Below are positions 43,520 through 46,738 of a stretch of DNA of 46,738 nt, piece by piece. The stretch comes from JBBIGV01 sp037447335 (GTDB taxonomy: Bacteria; Bacteroidota; Ignavibacteria; Ignavibacteriales; Ignavibacteriaceae). Below the pieces are notes generated by a model. It ran no database searches and was not told where the DNA came from. It saw only the letters and a program-made list of their open reading frames with translations. The translations under genes and the position numbers were made by a program. The stretch lies in NCBI GenBank assembly GCA_037447335.1, contig JBBIGV010000023.1, positions 1-46,738 of the forward strand. The letters run 5' to 3'. Every line of letters starts with the position of its first letter. The stretch's first letter is position 1.

Positions 43520-44764
43520 TTAAATATATAAATATTCCTCAATATTCTTTACTTCACGGGCAGCATTTATTTTCTTGTAATATTCTATAGCTTCTTTGAA
43601 GTGCATCTTGCTTTCTTTTTTCTGCTTAAGATCTTTATAAAGAATACCAAGCTCAAAACAGGTTTCCGCTTCATTAAGTTTATTGCCAAGCTCCTTGTTC
43701 ATCCTGAGGCTTGTAAGAAGATAATTTTCGGCAAGGTCATAATTGGCTAATTTCCTCTGAATAATACCTTTCACTTTATAGACTTCTGCGATAGATAATT
43801 TATCGTTTGTTTTATAACTTATTTCCATCGCCTTATCGCCAAAAGCTTCTGCCAAATCCAGATCTTTTATTAATGTGAACAAGAATGCTTTGCTTATATA
43901 AGTTATTCCAAGTGTTGGAAGAAACCCCGACTGACGTGATGCAGCGATACTGTGGTCAAATTCCGTAATAGCTTCTCTGAAATAAGATTTTTTCAGAAAT
44001 GTCATTCCCATATTATGACGAATTTCCGCAATTCGTTTAAGATCACCAAGCTTTTCAAACTTCAGTAAAGCACGCTTATAATAGGATAATGCAGATTCAA
44101 AATTTCCCAGCACAGTATTTATAATACCAAGATTTATTTCAATTTTACCTGATATAATTTTATCGGCGGAATGGTCGAGATATGAAAGAGCCTTCTCAAA
44201 ATGGCTGCCTGCTTTCTTAAAGTTGCCAAGATCTCCGTAAATAGTTCCGAGAAGATTTTCGCATCTTGCACATCCTTTCATATCATTCTGCTTTTTGAAG
44301 ACACGGAAAGTTTTTGCGATGTAATCAAAACTTTGCTTCCAGAGAGCCTGTCGTGAATGAAGCTCACCAAGCGCTAAGAACGCATTAGCATTAATGTTGG
44401 CAAAAGCTTTTACATCTTTGGTTTCAGCAAGTATTTTTTCGTGAACATCCGACGCAAGTGTGAACTCACCGACTGTTATAGTAAACTGTCCCAGGTGAAG
44501 AAGGAATTCAAGAAACTTTTCGTTTGCCAGCCTGTTTTCGGCAAAGGTTATAAGAACATCAACCTGGGTTCGGATGGTTGCGCTATCCTGGAGATCAAGG
44601 GTAATCTGTTCCCGGTTCTTTTTACTTATACCTGAAGGCAGGTGCTTCTTCTCCGGTACTGCCTTAGATATTTTTGTGGATATTTCGGACAGCTCTTCCT
44701 TATTAAAAAAGTCGGATAACAGGTCAGTTAGAATCAGCTCTTTAAATAGTTCAATTGAACCCAC
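43520..44764 (-). CDS. Tetratricopeptide-repeat protein
   Basis: 414 residues, soluble, no signal peptide. Repeated helix pairs from about residue 85 on, for example NLLGTIYGDLGNFKKAGSHFEKAL, IEINLGIINTVLGNFESALSYYKRAL and ELGILYKDLKQKKESKMHFKEAIEYY, give about eight TPR units of the type seen in signalling or adaptor proteins. The first 80 residues are unassigned. Convergent with the sbtAB operon; function unknown. Confidence 0.85.
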   Translation of the reverse strand: MGSIELFKELILTDLLSDFFNKEELSEISTKISKAVPEKKHLPSGISKKNREQITLDLQDSATIRTQVDVLITFAENRLANEKFLEFLLHLGQFTITVGEFTLASDVHEKILAETKDVKAFANINANAFLALGELHSRQALWKQSFDYIAKTFRVFKKQNDMKGCARCENLLGTIYGDLGNFKKAGSHFEKALSYLDHSADKIISGKIEINLGIINTVLGNFESALSYYKRALLKFEKLGDLKRIAEIRHNMGMTFLKKSYFREAITEFDHSIAASRQSGFLPTLGITYISKAFLFTLIKDLDLAEAFGDKAMEISYKTNDKLSIAEVYKVKGIIQRKLANYDLAENYLLTSLRMNKELGNKLNEAETCFELGILYKDLKQKKESKMHFKEAIEYYKKINAAREVKNIEEYLYI

Positions 44765-45151
44765 GTTAATAACCTTTTTTTATTAAAAATTCTGACTAAT
44801 AAGGCAACCGTTGTGCCAGAAATGGCTTAAGAAGTTTTTCAACCTTTTTGAATTTTATTGTGTGAATACTGTTTATAATCTGAAATTGCAAAAAATCCCC
44901 ATGTATTTTTTACACTTTCAATTTGGGAAGTAGTATCAAATTGTTACAAACAATTATGCATTTTTTGGCGTGATTTTGAAGGAATGTATCATTAAAAAAT
45001 AGTTTTCCTGCGTGAGTGAATCGGAGTAAATAACCACCGGAAATAAGTTAGTTGCATCATTGCATTATTATGGATAATTTAAGGACGGAAATACTATAAT
45101 CATTGTAACCTGCAACCTTTGTATAAAATATTTATCAGGGGAGATGTTAAA
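44765..45151. other. Intergenic stretch upstream of the barrel gene
   Basis: No gene seen. It holds a small hairpin AATTGTT/AACAATT (44939-44945 with 44949-44955) that could be an operator, and presumably the divergent promoters of the TPR gene and the outer-membrane gene. No confident promoter motif. Confidence 0.45.
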
Positions 45152-45778
45152 ATGAGTAATAAATTATTAATTGTGATAATTTTTTCTGCGCTTTTAGTGC
45201 AAGGATCACTCGCTCAGAAAGTCAGTATTTCTTTAGGCGGAGGCTATCATTTCACAACTTCAAATAATTCAAATCTTCCATACTGGGAGAATGGTTATAT
45301 CGTGGGTTTAACCGCTGATCATAATTTATCTGACAGATTTAATTTATTCATTTCGGGTTCCTATCAGAAAAGTTTTTTTAATGAGAATCTTTTAAGGCTG
45401 GCTGTCCCGGCAGTAGTTGGTTATCGTTATAATATTAATGCTGAGAATAGTTCTGTTTATGAAATTTCTATCGGCGGAAGATTCCATACATTTAATAGTT
45501 CTATCTTAAAACCCTTTTTTGGTTTGGGCATCGGAGCGCTGATTATTATGCAGGGAAAAATTGAGATGACGGATTGGATAGAGGGTAGTTCCGGTAAGAC
45601 TACAAGTATTTATGGAAATACCGGGCAAAACTTTAACGAAGGTCAGGTAAATTTCGGTGTTGGCACAGAAATTCAACCGGTTAATAATTTTGTGATTATA
45701 CTTGATGCAAAATTTGTTCAGAGTTTTAGTGGACTGTCATATATACCAATCACGTCATCAATTAAAATTGGTTTATAA
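45152..45778 (+). CDS. Outer-membrane beta-barrel protein
   Basis: Start set at ATG 45152 (AGGGGAG just upstream) rather than an earlier in-frame TTG, because the protein then opens with a signal peptide (MSNKLLIVIIFSALLVQGSLAQ). The mature ~185 residues alternate as in an eight-stranded OmpA/OmpW-like barrel: KVSISLGGGYHF, FNLFISGSYQKSF, YEISIGGRFHTF, FFGLGIGALIIM, VNFGVGTEIQ. Ligand or role unknown. Confidence 0.82.
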   Translation: MSNKLLIVIIFSALLVQGSLAQKVSISLGGGYHFTTSNNSNLPYWENGYIVGLTADHNLSDRFNLFISGSYQKSFFNENLLRLAVPAVVGYRYNINAENSSVYEISIGGRFHTFNSSILKPFFGLGIGALIIMQGKIEMTDWIEGSSGKTTSIYGNTGQNFNEGQVNFGVGTEIQPVNNFVIILDAKFVQSFSGLSYIPITSSIKIGL

Positions 45779-45975
45779 AGAGTAAAGTAAATTTCAAATC
45801 GATGCTTCAATGTGCCATATTTTCTAATCACTTGCCAGTTATTCAGGTTTTCCGGTGGAATTGTTTGTGAGGCGGCGAGGCACTTATCAATATTTAAACT
45901 CCTCTTGCGAAGAATTCATTTTTCTATCAGGATTGAAGTTATTCTCATAATTTTTAAGTATGAACTCTCAAAACC

Positions 45976-46007
45976 AGAAATGCCGGATTTTGAAATCCGA
46001 CATTTCT
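45976..46007. terminator. Hairpin between convergent genes
   Basis: AGAAATG-C-CGGATTT (45976-45990) pairs with AAATCCG-A-CATTTCT (45993-46007), a 14-bp stem with one mismatch. It lies between the outer-membrane gene (plus) and ferritin (minus) and probably ends both transcripts. Confidence 0.5.
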
Positions 46008-46039
46008 TAAACACTTTTTATGTGATTAAACCGCCGAAC

Positions 46040-46537
46040 TTAAGAGCCGTTTGCTCTTTGCCCGAGTTCACGATCAAGTAAAAACAGACCGTTCTTGTTT
46101 TCCTCGATCATTTTAACTTTTTCATAAATTTTAGAAGCAGTTGCTTCTTCTTCCACCTGTTCGCTTACGAACCACTGCAAAAAATTATTTGAAGCATGAT
46201 CTTTTTCAACAACTGCAAGGTTTACCAAATCATTAATTGATTTTGTAACACTCCTTTCATGTTCGAGTACGTCCTTAAACGCTTCTTCAGGAGATTTCCA
46301 GCCGGATTTTGGAGCGTCAATTTTCAGAAGACTTACTTTTCCTCCAACGTGTAAAATAAAATCGAAGAATTTCATAGCATGTGTATTTTCTTCCATTGCC
46401 TGTGCCCTTAGCCAGCTTGAAAATCCGCTCAGATTTTGAGTTTCAAAGTGAGCGGACATAGATAAATACAGATAGTATGCAAATAATTCTTTGTTTAACT
46501 GTTCATTGAGTGCAGCCTGCATTTTTTCACTGATCAT
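46040..46537 (-). CDS. ftnA: Bacterial ferritin (FtnA-like)
   Basis: 165 residues, full length. Non-heme ferritin motifs: NEQLNKELFAYYLYLSMSAHFE, AQAMEENTHAMKFFDFI and NFLQWFVSEQVEEEA supply the ferroxidase ligands (Glu17, Glu50, His53 type positions). Stores iron as ferric oxide inside a 24-mer. Stand-alone gene; no Fur box recognised upstream. Confidence 0.94.
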   Translation of the reverse strand: MISEKMQAALNEQLNKELFAYYLYLSMSAHFETQNLSGFSSWLRAQAMEENTHAMKFFDFILHVGGKVSLLKIDAPKSGWKSPEEAFKDVLEHERSVTKSINDLVNLAVVEKDHASNNFLQWFVSEQVEEEATASKIYEKVKMIEENKNGLFLLDRELGQRANGS

Positions 46538-46686
46538 AATTACCTCTTAATATTGTTTTTTATTGTCTATCCTTTAAATAAACAGGGATGATGGAGTTGC
46601 AATATAAAAAATAAGAGAAAAATATTTATAATAATTTGCACTGAACCCAAAATTTTTGTATTGTGGATTAGTCAATAGACATCACT

Positions 46687-46738
46687 TTCTTAATTCCGAG
46701 ATAGAAATATCAGAAGGTCTGTTTAAAGAGCCAAAAAT
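46687..46738 (+). repeat. 52-bp dispersed repeat, copy 2, cut by window edge
   Basis: Matches 8503-8554 at 51 of 52 bases. The match runs to the last base of the window, so the repeat probably continues beyond it. The rest of 46538-46686 holds the ferritin promoter region and no other clear signal. Confidence 0.6.

Overview
The window looks like a chromosomal segment of a member of the Ignavibacteria (Chlorobi/Bacteroidetes group). This is inferred from two secreted proteins that end in the type IX secretion sorting domain with the NYPNPFNP signature, from AT-rich coding sequence, and from the mix of multiheme cytochromes, NrfD-type membrane proteins and sulfur-handling genes. I saw no rRNA, tRNA or CRISPR array. 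Nearly all genes are intact and tightly packed.

Layout. 1-250: the tail of a REP-associated transposase with two hairpins. 401-3682 (minus): a nucleoside salvage operon, cytidine deaminase, thymidine kinase, concentrative nucleoside transporter and purine nucleoside phosphorylase. 3734-4021: a miniature inverted-repeat element. 4028-5940 (minus): a methyltransferase and a membrane glycosyltransferase. 6168-10349: two type IX-secreted proteins, a subtilisin and an 11-repeat protein. 10485-13639 (minus): a SNF2-like protein whose ATP-binding motifs are destroyed, with a small conserved partner.

13864-24711 is the most interesting block. A diheme sensor kinase and an NtrC-type regulator (minus) face a divergent operon for a HybA-like iron-sulfur protein, a HybB/NrfD-like quinone protein and a 13-heme cytochrome c. 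That operon continues into a second diheme sensor kinase, with a zinc-ribbon insert inside its ATPase domain, and two response regulators that each carry a GcvH-like domain without the lipoyl lysine. I infer a quinone-to-periplasm electron-transfer complex under two-tier heme-based control. Copper delivery genes (SCO, PCuAC) follow.

25960-32129: a PLP decarboxylase, dodecin, then a sulfur cluster: Cys-rich MerR regulator, sulfide:quinone oxidoreductase-like flavoprotein, DUF1641 protein, DsrC/TusE-like carrier, DsrE2-like protein and OsmC-like protein. 32265-37946: a VOC protein, a methyltransferase whose 3' end was rewritten by a second copy of the miniature element (33465-33704), a lipoprotein, a Yip1 protein, a GNAT-nitrilase gene broken by an in-frame TGA, and an outer-membrane porin. 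38164-43463: a four-gene run of a 1008-residue coiled-coil NTPase-like protein, an MscS channel and an SbtA/SbtB-type bicarbonate transporter with its PII-like regulator. The window closes with a TPR protein, an outer-membrane beta-barrel protein, ferritin and a 52-bp repeat that also occurs at 8503-8554.
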